Counted from the first letter of the stretch, positions 1 through 8,382 are shown. The stretch: 64,000 bases of DNA from Dyadobacter sp. Leaf189 (GCF_001424405.1 NZ_LMPS01000004.1:492537-556536); one strand, 5' to 3'. Notes: generated from the letters alone by a model not told the origin. A program made the numbers and translations.

Positions 1-76
1 TCGCAGGCTGCGGTTGTACAATTAACGATTTTACCAAAATGAGTCTGAATATTCCCACGTTTTCTCAAAACCCATC

Positions 77-748
77 ATGAAAACAGCAGAGACAAAACAT
101 TCCTTCTTCTATCGGAACAGTTTAAGTATCGTATTTATCACCTTGTTCCTGGTGACGCTCGCGGGACAGGCCATTACCGGCTGGCACGAGCATAATTCGG
201 AGCTTGAACAGGACAATGCCCCCGCAATCGGGTTTACAGCTTACCTGCAAAGCGGGCACTTCATTTCTGCCACATTTGAAAACTTTGAAAGTGAATTCCT
301 GCAAATGGCCCTGTACGTGGTACTCACCGTGGGACTACGCCAGAAAGGCTCCGCGGAATCCAAGTCTCTTGATGAAAAAGAAGAGGTAGACCGTGAGCCA
401 CGCCCGGGAAAAGACGCGCCCTGGGCGGTTAATAAAGGAGGGTGGATACTGAAACTATATGAAAATTCACTGTTCGCGATGTTCCTGGTTCTGTTCCTGA
501 TCAGCTGGTACCTGCACCTTTACGGAAGCTGGGTGGACCATAATGAACAGCAGGTTTTAAACGGAATGCCGGCGGATACGATGGGAAACTACCTGACGCA
601 GGCTAACTTCTGGTTTGAGGCATTTCAAAACTGGCAGAGCGAATTCCTTTCCATTGCGAGCATTGTAGTATTTACCATTTTCCTTCGTCAGAAAGGTTCT
701 CCCGAATCCAAACCCGTAGATGCGCCTGACTCAGAAACAGGTAAATGA
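77..748 (+). CDS. DUF6766-like membrane protein with internal duplication
   Basis: The 223-residue protein consists of two similar halves, about residues 14-96 and 130-212. Each half starts with a hydrophobic helix after an N-S-L motif, continues with a polar stretch containing W-x-x-H-N, then an (F)-x-S-E-F-L segment leading into a second hydrophobic helix, and ends in LRQKGS-(A/P)-ESK. Four membrane segments are therefore expected. The two halves are joined by a charged linker at about residues 97-125. Proteins of this look are annotated as DUF6766 and have no assigned reaction; a role in the cell envelope under stress is only a guess from the neighbours. The ATG at 77 gives the full first repeat. 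Confidence 0.8.
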   Translation: MKTAETKHSFFYRNSLSIVFITLFLVTLAGQAITGWHEHNSELEQDNAPAIGFTAYLQSGHFISATFENFESEFLQMALYVVLTVGLRQKGSAESKSLDEKEEVDREPRPGKDAPWAVNKGGWILKLYENSLFAMFLVLFLISWYLHLYGSWVDHNEQQVLNGMPADTMGNYLTQANFWFEAFQNWQSEFLSIASIVVFTIFLRQKGSPESKPVDAPDSETGK

Positions 749-758
749 GGTTACCAGA

Positions 759-1232
759 CTACGCTACCGACGTATAAGCATCCTGGGTATCATCAGAAAA
801 TTCGGTCAACTCGGCTGCCAGCGTGTGGCTCAGGGAGGCCAGCTGGCTGATGTGCGCGTGACAGGCCAGGGCGGCCTCGCTATCTTCATCTATATGTGAG
901 AGCAACAGCTCGTATGCGCTGATCAGCTGCTGCTCTCCCCGGATCAGATCGGAAAGCAAGCCAGCAAGGTTATCAGCGTCCATTGAATCGTCGTTTTTAC
1001 TTCTAGTAATACTCGCCAGATCACCATCATTCAGGTTGCACTTCACCGACTCGTAAAGCGCACCCATTTCCTTTTTGTACAAAAGGGAAATCATAAAGCC
1101 ATTGCTGCACGTTTTTCGCAACGCAGCAGAGATCTCCAACCCCATTACAGACCTGAAAAGCTCTTCCTGCTTTTTAATCAGCCTCCAAACGCGGGCGGTA
1201 CACTTGACGATATCTCTTGAACTCTCTGACAT
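759..1232 (-). CDS. Hypothetical helical protein, possibly ferritin-like bundle
   Basis: This 157-residue protein has no signal peptide and is predicted by eye to be mostly alpha-helical. It is rich in Leu, Ala, Ser and Glu, with a C-terminal region containing repeated His and Glu positions (S-H-I-D-E-D, C-H-A-H, S-H-T). The size and helix pattern resemble DUF2383/PA2169-type four-helix proteins that are common in stress islands, but no metal-ligand pattern is clear enough to assert this. It is convergent with the DUF6766-like gene and divergent from the DUF4142 lipoprotein gene. A TTGGCACG-type element lies 28 bases upstream of the start. Confidence 0.65.
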   Translation of the reverse strand: MSESSRDIVKCTARVWRLIKKQEELFRSVMGLEISAALRKTCSNGFMISLLYKKEMGALYESVKCNLNDGDLASITRSKNDDSMDADNLAGLLSDLIRGEQQLISAYELLLSHIDEDSEAALACHAHISQLASLSHTLAAELTEFSDDTQDAYTSVA

Positions 1233-1260
1233 GGATATGGGATAAAACTTTGAGCGCGAT

Positions 1261-1277
1261 TATAAAAATCGTGCCAA
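1261..1277 (-). promoter_or_regulatory. TTGGCAC-type upstream element
   Basis: On the minus strand this reads TTGGCACGATTTTTATA, 28 bases before the start codon at 1232. Similar elements precede the genes at 1383, 11473, 15136 and 18032. It may be a promoter for an alternative sigma factor (inference). Confidence 0.35.
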
Positions 1278-1319
1278 AAAATTGCTTCCACACTTTTGAA
1301 AAAAGAGGTGAGCGGCTAC

Positions 1320-1337
1320 TGGCATGCCTTTTTATTA
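1320..1337 (+). promoter_or_regulatory. TGGCAT-type upstream element
   Basis: The sequence TGGCATGCCTTTTTATTA lies about 45 bases before the lipoprotein start at 1383 and resembles the elements at 1261, 11406, 15039 and 17981. Assignment as a promoter is inferred from position and similarity only. Confidence 0.3.
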
Positions 1338-1382
1338 GCGACCGGCGAAAATTTATCAACAACAAACTTAAAAATGCGTCTT

Positions 1383-1940
1383 ATGAAAAAGTTGAAATTG
1401 CTCCTGATGCTTACCGCCGGAATGTTCGTGGCCGTATCCTGTAATGATGATGACGATGATAATGTGGGGACTATGGTACCCGAAGCCGACAGGATGTTTG
1501 TAACAAATGCAGCAGACGGGGGAATGTTTGAAGTGAAAGCGGGAGAGATGGCGGTTGCAAAAGGCGACACGGCCGGAACAGGTATGGTAATGGGATCGGA
1601 TACAATGAGCATCAAATCTTTCGGGCAAATGATGATAACTGACCACACCAAAGCCAATAATGAGCTGAAAGGAATTGCAGATCCCAAGAAAGTGGAAATC
1701 CCTGCGACACTGAGCGCGGTCAAGCAAAAAATGCTGGACAGCCTGAACACTGCCTCTGGTGCTGCATTCAATATGATGTATGTACGTATGATGGTTGCTT
1801 CTCACAAGGAAACCGTTTCGCTGTTTGAAAAACAGTCAAACACAGGTCAGGATGCCGAGCTTAAATCATGGGCTTCTCAAAAGCTGCCTACTCTGAGACA
1901 CCATCTTGAAATGGCGGAAATGATGCATGATAAAATGTAA
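1383..1940 (+). CDS. DUF4142 lipoprotein
   Basis: Starting at the ATG at 1383 gives a classic lipoprotein signal: M-K-K-L-K, a hydrophobic core, and the lipobox A-V-S-C at about residues 17-20, followed by an Asp run (N-D-D-D-D-D). An ATG three codons earlier is possible; the longer in-frame extension to 1296 would bury the signal and is rejected. The mature domain, with K-S-F-G-Q-M-M-I-T-D-H, 'MMYVRMMVASHKETVSLFEK' and L-P-T-L-R-H-H-L-E-M-A, matches the DUF4142 helical family of periplasmic proteins rich in Met and His. The function of DUF4142 is not established; ferritin-like folds have been suggested. The small acidic gene at 1965 follows closely and is probably co-transcribed. Confidence 0.85.
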   Translation: MKKLKLLLMLTAGMFVAVSCNDDDDDNVGTMVPEADRMFVTNAADGGMFEVKAGEMAVAKGDTAGTGMVMGSDTMSIKSFGQMMITDHTKANNELKGIADPKKVEIPATLSAVKQKMLDSLNTASGAAFNMMYVRMMVASHKETVSLFEKQSNTGQDAELKSWASQKLPTLRHHLEMAEMMHDKM

Positions 1941-1964
1941 GGTGCATTTTAAAAGACAATAATC

Positions 1965-2207
1965 ATGGAAAACGACAAAGCACAATCCGATAAGGAAAGG
2001 GTCCTCAAAAATGACCCGACCTCAGGCGGGCGGAATGCCACCGACAACTTCAATGAGGACGAGGTGGATGATTACGGGATCGATTACAGCAAGCCCGGCG
2101 CAGAAGAAGAACTGGAAGCGCGCATTACCAACAAGGGCGGACGCGGGGCAAACAGCGGGGACAGAAACCCCAATGACGAGTTCGACGACAAGTACGAAGA
2201 CGAGTAA
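1965..2207 (+). CDS. Small acidic hydrophilic protein
   Basis: An 80-residue, very polar protein with many Asp, Glu, Asn and Gly residues and no hydrophobic core or signal peptide. It looks intrinsically disordered. The C-terminal part repeats a G-x-x-x-N-S-G-D-R-N-P / N-D-E-F-D-D style pattern. It begins 24 bases after the DUF4142 lipoprotein stop and is followed by a hairpin terminator, so the two probably form one unit. Short hydrophilic proteins of this kind are common beside stress genes, but no family is recognised. Confidence 0.7.
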   Translation: MENDKAQSDKERVLKNDPTSGGRNATDNFNEDEVDDYGIDYSKPGAEEELEARITNKGGRGANSGDRNPNDEFDDKYEDE

Positions 2208-2221
2208 TGTTCTATTAGTGC

Positions 2222-2250
2222 AAGCAGCCGGATCTGAACCCCGGCTGCTT
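2222..2250 (+). terminator. Hairpin terminator after small acidic gene
   Basis: AAGCAGCCGG at 2222-2231 pairs exactly with CCGGCTGCTT at 2241-2250 across a 9-base loop. A short T-rich stretch follows. It separates the DUF4142/small acidic unit from glgX. Confidence 0.6.
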
Positions 2251-2292
2251 ATTTCGGTTACAAGATTAATTAACACGGTTTTTTGATCAATT

Positions 2293-4485
2293 ATGGCGGA
2301 CAGACATATAGAAAATGAGCTGCTTGAATCCCCTTCCTCGGCACAGATAAAAGTACTTCCGGGGAGACCTTACCCACTGGGCGCTTCATTTGACGGAAAC
2401 GGCGTCAACTTTGCAGTTTTCTCAGAGAATGCAGATGGCGTGGAGCTTTGCCTTTTCAAAGCTGAAAACGATTGTGAGGAGGATATCAAGATTAAGATTG
2501 AAGAAGTAACACACCATATCTGGCACGTTTACGTACCAGGGCTGCAACCCGGCCAACTTTACGGTTACCGCGTGCACGGCCGCTTTGAGCCGGAAAACGG
2601 ACACCGGTTCAACCCCAACAAGCTGCTGGTGGACCCTTATAGCCGCGCGCTGGCTGGTGAGCTGAAATGGAATGAGGCGCTGTTTGCATACAAGATTGGC
2701 GATAAAGAGGAAGATCTGAGTTTCAGCGAAAGCGACAGTGCCCCCTATATCCCCAAATCGGTGGTCATTGATTGTCAGTTTGACTGGGAAGACGACACAC
2801 GCCCCGACATTCCTTATCATGATTCGATCATTTACGAAGCACATGTAAAAGGGCTCACATTTACACACCCAGACATTCCCGAAGAGATCCGGGGTACTTA
2901 CGCGGGAGTAGCACACCCGGTTACAATCGATTACCTGAAATCACTGGGCATTACCGCTATTGAGCTGATGCCGGTGCACCAGTTTGTAGCAGACCAGCAC
3001 CTGCTTGAAAAGGGACTTACCAATTACTGGGGGTACAACACGCTTGGCTTCTTTGCACCGGACTCGCGTTACAGCAGCACCGGCAAGAACGGCGAGCAGG
3101 TTTCGGAATTCAAGAATATGGTCAAGGAACTGCACAAGGCAGGAATTGAAGTGATCCTTGACGTAGTGTACAATCATACTGCGGAAGGCAACCACATGGG
3201 CCCTACCCTGTGCTTCAAAGGATTTGATAATGCTTCGTACTACCGGCTCACCCCGGAAGACCAGCGTTATTACATGGATTACACGGGTACTGGCAACACA
3301 TTGAATGTACAATTGCCCAATGTACTCGCATTGATCATGGACAGCCTGCGCTACTGGATCACTGAAATGCATGTTGACGGCTTCCGGTTTGACCTTGCGT
3401 CTACACTGGCACGTACCCTGCACGAGACAGACAACCTGGGCTCTTTCTTCAACATCATTCACCAGGATCCTGTTATCTCCCGCGTGAAGCTGATTGCGGA
3501 ACCCTGGGACATTGGTGATTCTGGCTATATGGTGGGTAAATTCCCTCCCGGCTGGGCAGAATGGAACGATATGTTCCGGGATGAAGTCCGTGATTTCTGG
3601 CGTGGGGAAGAGGTATCTTTAAGCACTTTCGCCAACCGTTTCACAGGCAGTCCCGATCTTTATCGCGGCGATTACCGCAGGCCCACAGCCAGCATCAACT
3701 TCGTTACCGCGCACGACGGCTTTACATTGCACGACCTTGTTTCATATAATGAAAAACACAATGAAGCAAACGGAGAAGACAATAAGGACGGATCTGACGA
3801 TAACAGGTCTTGGAACTGCGGCGTGGAAGGAGAAACTGACGACGAAAGCATCATTCAGCTCAGAGACAAACAGAAACGCAACTTCCTCGCGACCATGTTT
3901 CTCTCACAGGGCGTTCCGATGCTGGTTGCCGGTGACGAGCTGGGGCGCAGCCAGGGAGGTAACAACAACAGCTACTGCCAGGACGACGAAATTTCATGGA
4001 TACTTTGGGACAAGGCAGATCAAAAGCTTCTTGAATTCACCAGATCGCTCATACGGTTTTGTAAAGAACACCCTACTTTCCGCCGCCGCCGCTGGTTCCA
4101 GGGCTTGCCGCTCCACGGTTCCGAAGTAAAGGATATTATGTGGATGCTGCCGGACGGAAGTCAGGTTACGGATGATCAATGGGATTCAGCGGCTGCGGGT
4201 GTATTTGGTGTGTACCTGAATGGAAACGGTATCCGCTGCGTCGATATGAACAATGAACGGATTGTAGACGATACTTTCTTCCTCATTTTCAACTGCACGC
4301 AGGAAGCGGTGGACTTCGTACTTCCGTCTGACGATTGCGGCGACGAATGGCGCATTGTCATCGATACCGACGCGTGTATGATCGCGGAATCAGGCGACGA
4401 TTTCAAGCCAGGAGAAGTACTTTCCATCCCCGACCGGAGCGTAATGGTATTGAAATGTCCGAATGAAAAATCGGCCAGCGTATAG
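2293..4485 (+). CDS. glgX: Glycogen debranching enzyme GlgX
   Basis: The 730-residue cytoplasmic protein has the order expected for GlgX: an N-terminal CBM48/isoamylase-type domain (Y-P-L-G-A-S-F-D-G-N-G-V-N-F-A-V-F-S near residues 27-44), a GH13 barrel and a C-terminal beta domain. The GH13 blocks are all present: DVVYNHT, DGFRFDLAS (nucleophile Asp), IAEPWD (acid/base Glu) and TAHDGFTLHDLV (third Asp). GlgX removes short alpha-1,6 branches from phosphorylase-trimmed glycogen. It lies upstream of two DUF421 genes on the same strand, and a GH15 enzyme in this island may act on related glucans. The length is typical for the family. Confidence 0.95.
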   Translation: MADRHIENELLESPSSAQIKVLPGRPYPLGASFDGNGVNFAVFSENADGVELCLFKAENDCEEDIKIKIEEVTHHIWHVYVPGLQPGQLYGYRVHGRFEPENGHRFNPNKLLVDPYSRALAGELKWNEALFAYKIGDKEEDLSFSESDSAPYIPKSVVIDCQFDWEDDTRPDIPYHDSIIYEAHVKGLTFTHPDIPEEIRGTYAGVAHPVTIDYLKSLGITAIELMPVHQFVADQHLLEKGLTNYWGYNTLGFFAPDSRYSSTGKNGEQVSEFKNMVKELHKAGIEVILDVVYNHTAEGNHMGPTLCFKGFDNASYYRLTPEDQRYYMDYTGTGNTLNVQLPNVLALIMDSLRYWITEMHVDGFRFDLASTLARTLHETDNLGSFFNIIHQDPVISRVKLIAEPWDIGDSGYMVGKFPPGWAEWNDMFRDEVRDFWRGEEVSLSTFANRFTGSPDLYRGDYRRPTASINFVTAHDGFTLHDLVSYNEKHNEANGEDNKDGSDDNRSWNCGVEGETDDESIIQLRDKQKRNFLATMFLSQGVPMLVAGDELGRSQGGNNNSYCQDDEISWILWDKADQKLLEFTRSLIRFCKEHPTFRRRRWFQGLPLHGSEVKDIMWMLPDGSQVTDDQWDSAAAGVFGVYLNGNGIRCVDMNNERIVDDTFFLIFNCTQEAVDFVLPSDDCGDEWRIVIDTDACMIAESGDDFKPGEVLSIPDRSVMVLKCPNEKSASV

Positions 4486-4506
4486 GATAACCCAGCGAAA
4501 AGGATC

Positions 4507-5223
4507 ATGAAAAAAGATGAAATACAACCCTGGGACTGGCCGCGGATTTTATTCGGGCAAGCTCCCCCTGAATTCCTGATTGAGGTATTTCTTCGTACAA
4601 CCCTCGTTTTCATTGCATTGCTCATTGTAGTGAGGTTAATGGGAAAAAGAATGGGCGGTCAGCTGACCATTTCTGAAATGGCGGTGATGATCACCCTCGG
4701 TGCTATTGTATCCCCGGCTATGCAGATACCGCAGCTGGGTTTATTAATGGGCATTATGATCCTCGTTTGCGCATTAATCTTCCAGCGCGGCCTCAACATG
4801 GCCGAATTTAAAAGCCGGAAGTTTGAGCGTGCCACACAGGGACGTACCGAAATGGTGGTGAAGAATGGCGTGATCCAGTTGGAACAGATGGGTAAATCAA
4901 AGGTCTCCCGGCAGCAGCTGTTTTCGGCATTAAGAGGTAAGGATGTGCTTAATCTGGGGGATGTAGGGCGCGTTTACCTGGAAGCCTGCGGTATGTTCAG
5001 CATTTACAGAAGAGACGAGCCACAGCCCGGCTTGCAGATCTTTCCTCCGCACGATGAGGCAATTGCAGGTTTTTACCAGGAACCTGTAAACGGCGCGACG
5101 GTGTGTGCAAACTGCGGGAAAGTGATCTACGACGCCAGCAATGAGCAATCCTGCAAGGTATGTGGCTCAAACGACTGGTTACCGGCCACAATCTCCATTA
5201 AATCTCAACTCGTAACCTCATGA
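4507..5223 (+). CDS. DUF421 (YetF-like) membrane protein with zinc ribbon
   Basis: The 238-residue protein has an N-terminal three-helix membrane region (about residues 20-105, with 'VRLMGKRMGGQLTISEM') followed by the cytosolic YetF-type domain (about 110-190), the hallmark of DUF421. The C-terminus carries C-x2-C ... C-x2-C (C-A-N-C-G-K and C-K-V-C-G-S), a zinc-ribbon-like knuckle that ordinary DUF421 proteins do not need. Its stop overlaps the next gene's start by four bases (ATGA), so the pair is translationally coupled. Function of the family is unknown; links to sporulation or the envelope are described only for distant Bacillus members. Confidence 0.88.
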   Translation: MKKDEIQPWDWPRILFGQAPPEFLIEVFLRTTLVFIALLIVVRLMGKRMGGQLTISEMAVMITLGAIVSPAMQIPQLGLLMGIMILVCALIFQRGLNMAEFKSRKFERATQGRTEMVVKNGVIQLEQMGKSKVSRQQLFSALRGKDVLNLGDVGRVYLEACGMFSIYRRDEPQPGLQIFPPHDEAIAGFYQEPVNGATVCANCGKVIYDASNEQSCKVCGSNDWLPATISIKSQLVTS

Positions 5224-5906
5224 AACCCGAGGATATCCACATAACTGATTGGCAGCGGATCTTCATTGGTGATGTCCCGGGCGGTTTTTACCTGGAAGTG
5301 ATATTGCGGATCGCCGTGATCTACCTTATTCTGATGGTATCAATGCGGCTGATGGGAAAAAGAATGGCGTCACAGCTGAGCCGCAGCGAAATGATCGCGA
5401 TGGTATCGCTGGCCGCCGCGATCGGGGTGCCGCTCCAATCTCCTGACCGTGGTATCCTTGCCGCAGTGGTCATAGCCGCGATCGTGGTTTCCATTCAGCA
5501 GCTGATCGCAGGACTTTCCACCAGGAACCAGAAACTGGAAAACCTGATGCAGGGAAACATCACACCGATCGTAGAAGATAGCCGCCTCAACCTCGACATG
5601 ATGCAGAAAACGGGTATAACCCGCGAGCGGGCATTTGCGCAGCTTCGGGGAAGCAGTATCAGGCATTTGGGGGAGGTAAAAAGGCTCTACTTTGAAGCGG
5701 GCGGCGCTTTTACCCTGATCAAAAATTATGAGGTAGTGCCCGGCCTGCCCATTCTGCCGATATGGGATAAAGAGTACCAAAGTGAGATCAGCGAGACCAG
5801 TAACGAGCAGGTTTGTGATCAATGCGGGAATAAGGCAGTCGGCAATCATGCTGATGAAAAGTGCAGCAATTGCGGCAATGACCGTTTTATAGCGGCTGTA
5901 AAATAA
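5220..5906 (+). CDS. Second DUF421 membrane protein with zinc ribbon
   Basis: A 228-residue paralogue of the preceding gene, sharing the W-Q-R-I-F/W-P-R-I-L opening, the R-L-M-G-K-R-M-(A/G)-(S/G)-Q-L motif and the order of three membrane helices plus cytosolic domain. It also ends in a zinc-ribbon-like C-x2-C ... C-x2-C (C-D-Q-C-G-N and C-S-N-C-G-N). The ATGA overlap with the upstream gene suggests equal synthesis and perhaps a heteromeric complex. The two proteins have diverged clearly, so this is an old duplication rather than a recent one. Confidence 0.88.
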   Translation: MKPEDIHITDWQRIFIGDVPGGFYLEVILRIAVIYLILMVSMRLMGKRMASQLSRSEMIAMVSLAAAIGVPLQSPDRGILAAVVIAAIVVSIQQLIAGLSTRNQKLENLMQGNITPIVEDSRLNLDMMQKTGITRERAFAQLRGSSIRHLGEVKRLYFEAGGAFTLIKNYEVVPGLPILPIWDKEYQSEISETSNEQVCDQCGNKAVGNHADEKCSNCGNDRFIAAVK

Positions 5907-5990
5907 TGCGCTGGTTAATTCCCGGGAAACGGTGGCTCTGGCAGTGAATTTGTATAAAGCCTTGCCTTGACAAACTAACCGAGAGCAGAT

Positions 5991-6386
5991 ATGGAAACAG
6001 TAACCAACTCAGAAAACCGCCGGATACTGGTGGTCGATGACAACCGCGACGCTGCGGACACCCTGGCGATGATGCTCAAGCTGACCGGCTATGAGACAAA
6101 AGCTTGTTACAGCGGCCGGGATGGGGTTGCTGCTGCCGAATCGTATAGACCGATGGCGATTGTGCTGGACATAGGAATGCCCGATATAACGGGATATGAA
6201 GCCTGTCGCCTCATTCGTGATACTGCCTGGGGACAATCAGCGCTTATTGTTGCATTAACCGGCTACGGAGCCGATGAAGACCGTCAGAAAAGTACAGAGG
6301 CGGGCTTCGATGTGCATTTACTCAAACCCGTCGACCTGCCTGAATTATCCAGATTACTGAAAGAAAAACAAAGCAGCCTGGCCTGA
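5991..6386 (+). CDS. Single-domain response regulator (CheY-like)
   Basis: A 131-residue receiver domain with nothing attached. The acidic pair is at Asp16-Asp17 (V-V-D-D-N), the phosphorylation site is Asp60 in V-L-D-I-G-M-P-D, the Thr switch is near residue 90 (V-A-L-T-G-Y-G) and the conserved Lys is Lys112 (L-K-P-V-D). It has no output domain, so it must act by protein contact or in a phosphorelay. The hybrid-type sequence around the phosphosite resembles receivers found next to stress histidine kinases; the kinase at 10085 is a possible partner (inference). Confidence 0.9.
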   Translation: METVTNSENRRILVVDDNRDAADTLAMMLKLTGYETKACYSGRDGVAAAESYRPMAIVLDIGMPDITGYEACRLIRDTAWGQSALIVALTGYGADEDRQKSTEAGFDVHLLKPVDLPELSRLLKEKQSSLA

Positions 6387-6401
6387 TATCAGGCCAGGCT
6401 G
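6374..6401. terminator. Perfect 28-bp palindrome, bidirectional terminator
   Basis: CAGCCTGGCCTGAT at 6374-6387 is followed directly by its exact complement at 6388-6401. The structure includes the stop codon of the response regulator and sits between two convergent genes. No strong U tract follows, so it may also act as an RNA 3'-end stabiliser. Confidence 0.6.
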
Positions 6402-6405
6402 TAAA

Positions 6406-6936
6406 TTATGCAGGGAGGCGATGTGCTTCCCTGGATGCTGCTTCCTGGTAAATAAACCGCTCGGATAGCTCCCGCAGCAACAGGTCTGTACCTGCGTCCT
6501 CGATAATGTTCGCTTCCAATACTTTTTCCAGCTCCTTATCCCCTAGCACCTGAGCAATCGTGATCAGATTTTCATAGCTGGCCACCTTGTATTGTCCCGC
6601 TTTCTGAGCGGCAATGATCAATGCGAAATCGCCCGTTCCTGCGCCTTCCCTGTTTTTGCTGACAGTCGCTTCTACACTCTGGAGCAGCTTGCCGATTGCC
6701 GCTGACTCAATGCCCGAAGCCGGTTCATCCAGCGCATCAAACAAATGCCTGATCCTGTCAATGTGCGCCGACGCATGCACCCTGCTTTGTGCCAATGTTC
6801 TTGAAAAATCCTGTGACTGCGCAACTCTCTGCATCATTCTCAGCATACCCCACATTTTTTGTTCTACCCAAAGCATCTCCCTCAGCTCGGAAAGAAAAAG
6901 CTCGTAGAACCGCGATTTCTTGATTGTAATTTCCAT
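6406..6936 (-). CDS. DUF892 (YciE/YciF-type) ferritin-like protein
   Basis: The 176-residue protein matches the YciE/YciF family: F-L-S-E-L-R-E-M-L-W-V-E-Q near the start, H-x2-R-I-x2-L-F-D-A-L-D in the middle, A-A-Q-K-A-G-Q-Y-K-V-A-S-Y-E-N-L and a closing E-L-L-like helix. These proteins form four-helix bundles of ferritin type and are induced by osmotic or general stress in enterobacteria. A second copy lies at 18032-18583, so the island has two paralogues. It is convergent with the response regulator gene. Confidence 0.9.
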   Translation of the reverse strand: MEITIKKSRFYELFLSELREMLWVEQKMWGMLRMMQRVAQSQDFSRTLAQSRVHASAHIDRIRHLFDALDEPASGIESAAIGKLLQSVEATVSKNREGAGTGDFALIIAAQKAGQYKVASYENLITIAQVLGDKELEKVLEANIIEDAGTDLLLRELSERFIYQEAASREAHRLPA

Positions 6937-7086
6937 TTGATTTTTTGTTGTTGATAAACCACCCCTACCCGCCTGATATCAGCTCTTTTCGGCACTAAAA
7001 AATCAATGGGAAGCAAAGTGGATGAAGTGTAATTTGACACGCTAAGAAGTGACTCCTAGTTATAAAAAGCATTCCAGCTAACAGCA

Positions 7087-7115
7087 AAAAAGCCGGCAAT
7101 GTGTGCCGGCTTTTT
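7087..7115 (-). terminator. Rho-independent terminator
   Basis: AAAAAGCCGGCA and TGCCGGCTTTTT form a 12-bp stem around ATGTG. On the minus strand it ends in a T run, about 20 bases after the stop of the gene at 7137-7748. Confidence 0.85.
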
Positions 7116-7136
7116 CAAATTCAAAGTAAGTATATA

Positions 7137-7748
7137 CTAACTGACCAGCAGCCCGTCTGTGAACGCTTTCCACTGCACTGCTGACAAGGCATTTTCACCC
7201 ATAAATCCAACAATTGCATTCCTGATCTTGTCGAGCAATCCATCGGCTTCCTGGTTGGGTGCGAGGTTACGGTCGTACACGCCGGCGGATACCGTCAGGT
7301 GATTTCTGGACACCGTGAATGTACTGGTTGCCTTGGGTGCATAAAAGTGCGCAGTTTCCTCCGCATCTGAGGTAGGATCAGAAGCCGGCCGCACACGAAC
7401 TGCCACAGATTCAACCTGCTCCGATGTTTCCTCTTTTACCTCCTCCACAACCACCCAGTCGTACCCGTCGCCTTCCCTGGTACCAGGTCCCGGAATGTCA
7501 ATCCTGATCATCAAACCTTGCTGTACCGGTCCGGCTACCGGGTTACCGGCCTGATCGGCCAGCATGAAATGCGCCAGGTGCTCTCCTGAAATGCGGTGCC
7601 AGCTGTTCACGTCCAGCAACCTGCCCCGGGCTGTTTGATAAAGCGCGTTTGCTTCGGCTGCATTTTTACATTCTTTAACGGTTTCGGTATTCACCTCGTC
7701 ACCGCTCCTGTTTTCAGGTACTGCGTCAGTGTGATTTTTGTTTTCCAT
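7137..7748 (-). CDS. Conserved hypothetical protein
   Basis: The 203-residue protein has no signal peptide or membrane helix. The N-terminal 25 residues are polar and likely disordered, followed by a predominantly beta domain (about 35-160, with repeated V-x-V-x-V strands and W-H-R-I-S-G-E-H-L-A-H-F-M) and a helical C-terminus with G-F-M-G-E-N-A-L-S-A-V-Q-W. I do not recognise a characterised family. It follows the gene at 7786-8382 by 37 bases on the same strand and has its own terminator, so the two probably form a two-gene operon. Confidence 0.7.
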   Translation of the reverse strand: MENKNHTDAVPENRSGDEVNTETVKECKNAAEANALYQTARGRLLDVNSWHRISGEHLAHFMLADQAGNPVAGPVQQGLMIRIDIPGPGTREGDGYDWVVVEEVKEETSEQVESVAVRVRPASDPTSDAEETAHFYAPKATSTFTVSRNHLTVSAGVYDRNLAPNQEADGLLDKIRNAIVGFMGENALSAVQWKAFTDGLLVS

Positions 7749-7785
7749 TTTTCAGTTGATTGTGAAGTGGTAGATAAAAATAGTC

Positions 7786-8382
7786 TTAGCTGAGCATCGA
7801 TAGCAGGCGTTTCATGTGATCAATATCATTTCTCCGCTGCAGTACAGCCTCTTCTATCATGCTGTCCAGTCCTGCATTAAACCGCCGGGCTTCGTCCTGT
7901 AAAGCCACATAGCAGGGTTGCAGCTGGGCAATGTAGTTGTTATGAGCTATGATCGTCTTTTTAGGACGTTTGTCGTATTGCGGGTATTCAAGGTAAATTT
8001 CCTGATTGATCTGGTCTGCATACCACTCGCCCTCGCAATCCGGCACAGGTACCGGTGGCCGGCAGCCGAGCAGGTAGGTCTGCGCCTTGAACGGGTACTT
8101 GTAGATCAGCACATTCACCCGCACTTTCACGTCGGGCTTGGAGCCGGGCTGGTACACCGACAGCGGGTAAATGCGCTCAATCATGACCGCCCGCCCATTT
8201 GCGAAATCAATATCGGGAAGAAACATTTCGTGCCTTTGTTTCAGCGCATCCACGTGCTCCCCGAGTTTTTCGGAAGACAGATATTCTTCCGGCCACTGGC
8301 CCACCTGATCTTGAACTTCCTTCCTGGTTTTCAGGATCAGTGCATCCGGATCATACTGAGAAAATAGCCTTATCTTTTGCAT
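7786..8382 (-). CDS. Conserved hypothetical protein
   Basis: A 198-residue soluble protein with a central beta-rich part containing a Pro-rich stretch (C-R-P-P-V-P-V-P-D-C-E-G-E-W-Y) and a long basic/acidic C-terminal helix (about 150-198, E-A-V-L-Q-R-R-N-D-I-D-H-M-K-R-L-L). No family is recognised. It is the first gene of a probable operon with the 7137-7748 gene. Its start codon lies 38 bases beyond the stop of the GH43 gene, which reads in the same direction, so read-through from that gene is possible. Confidence 0.65.
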   Translation of the reverse strand: MQKIRLFSQYDPDALILKTRKEVQDQVGQWPEEYLSSEKLGEHVDALKQRHEMFLPDIDFANGRAVMIERIYPLSVYQPGSKPDVKVRVNVLIYKYPFKAQTYLLGCRPPVPVPDCEGEWYADQINQEIYLEYPQYDKRPKKTIIAHNNYIAQLQPCYVALQDEARRFNAGLDSMIEEAVLQRRNDIDHMKRLLSMLS

